Source: Panagrolaimus kolymaensis (Eukaryota; Nematoda; Chromadorea; Rhabditida; Panagrolaimidae). From it: DNA of 64,000 nt. The first letter of the stretch is position 1, and the number at the start of each line of letters is the position of its first letter. Shown here in pieces: positions 63,483 through 64,000 of this stretch. A program made the translations under genes and the position numbers. The notes beneath the pieces were generated by a model. It saw only the letters and a list, made by a program, of their open reading frames with translations, searched no databases and was not told the origin of the DNA. The stretch lies in the NCBI GenBank assembly GCA_028622995.1, contig JAJQJQ010000002.1, positions 12,090,001 through 12,154,000 on the forward strand, given 5' to 3'.

Positions 63483-63860
63483 TTTATGGCTCTAAAAGCT
63501 GTTGGGAAAGAAATTTTAAGAAACTATAATGCTAATCGTATTAATTAAGTTTTAATAAAACAAATTTTGAAAGATTTTCATCCAAAGTTTGGATTTGATA
63601 AAAACAAACTTTCTTATTTTTATGGCTCTAAAAGCTGTTGGGAAAGAAATTTTAAGAAACTATAATGCTAATCGTATTAATTAAGTTTTAATAAAATAAA
63701 TTTTGAAAGATTTTCATCCAAAGTTTGGATTTGATAAAAATAAACTTTCTTATTTTTATGGCTCTAAAAGCTGTTGGGAAAGAAATTTTAAGAAACTATA
63801 TTGCTAATCGTATTAATTAAGTTTTAATAAAATAAATTTTGAAAGATTTTCTTCCAAAGT
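63483..63860. repeat. Type D satellite units (second occurrence, near the right edge)
   Basis: Three adjacent type D units; the first two carry the same private variants as the pair at 38520-38755, displaced by 24,962 bp. A type C unit follows in both places. Confidence 0.85.
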
Positions 63861-64000
63861 TTGGATTTGATAAAAATAAACTTTCTTATTTTTATGGTTC
63901 TAAAAGCTGCTGAAAAAGCCGAAGGAAAAAACCATAATGCAATTAATATTAATTAAGTTTTAATAAAATAAATTTTGAAAGATTTTCATCCAAAGTTTGG

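Larger units (their letters stand above)
27661..64000. repeat. 36-kb satellite DNA array, 136-137-bp unit, open at the right edge
   Basis: From about 27661 to the last base the sequence is a head-to-tail tandem repeat. The usual unit is 137 bp (for example TCATCC at 36841, 36978, 37115) or 136 bp (28477 to 28613). A shorter class lacks the 10 bases GGTTCTAAAA and is 127 bp. About 265 copies fit. Four main types differ in the segment after AAAGCTGCTG or AAAGCTGTTG: A (AAAAAGCCGGAGGAAGAAAC), B (GGAAAGAAAATTTAAGAAAC), C (AAAAAGCCGAAGGAAAAAAC with GCAATTAATATTAATTAAG), and D (TGTTGGGAAAGAAATTTTAA). Types B and D always follow TTATTTTTATGG, while type A follows either that or a run of 8-9 T. The unit length is not a multiple of three and all frames hit stops, so the array is non-coding. 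No unrelated insertion interrupts it. Confidence 0.98.

Noticed and set aside
27661..64000. CRISPR-like array
   Set aside because: The repeat is continuous with no unique spacers, and the context is a eukaryotic genome with spliced genes.

Overview
The window is AT-rich eukaryotic DNA, most likely from a nematode and plausibly a tylenchid or root-knot-nematode-like genome. Introns are mostly short, acceptors are T-rich and end in TTTTAG or TTTCAG, and the TMC channel gene resembles C. elegans TMC-1 exon by exon. Several other genes look lineage-specific. The species is an inference; no marker in the window fixes it. All exon models come from reading splice sites and reading phase by eye.

Left part (1-11200, minus strand). 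The first coding exon of a protein kinase (397-469) runs off the left edge. A large TMC mechanotransduction-channel gene fills 2499-11200 in 12 exons, and low-complexity exons at 936-2014 are probably its 3' end. Two of its introns carry compact DNA-transposon remnants with perfect target-site duplications: a 314-bp hAT-like element (3170-3483) and a 102-bp element (7340-7441).

Middle (11200-27600). A 3-kb AT-rich intergenic region lies between TMC and a complete minus-strand gene for translation initiation factor eIF2A (14380-16438, 7 exons, 549 aa). A possible small downstream cistron follows eIF2A at about 14057-14211. Next come an unrecognised 626-aa six-exon minus-strand gene (17032-19802), a frameshifted 7TM chemoreceptor-like fragment (20257-20608), a 523-aa minus-strand gene with a PH-like domain (21856-23743), a divergent plus-strand unrecognised gene (24480-26727) and a decayed coding remnant (about 27123-27590).

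Right part (about 27661-64000). The last 36 kb is one uninterrupted tandem satellite of 136-137-bp units (roughly 265 copies, some 127 bp) that continues off the right edge. Units fall into a few sequence types. Linked markers recur at 1.226 kb, 3.12 kb and 4.49 kb, and a rare unit type recurs after 24.96 kb, so there is nested higher-order repeat structure. Every unit sampled has a conserved half with a perfect 15-base dyad and a variable half. This array is the most unusual object in the window; no gene was found in it.
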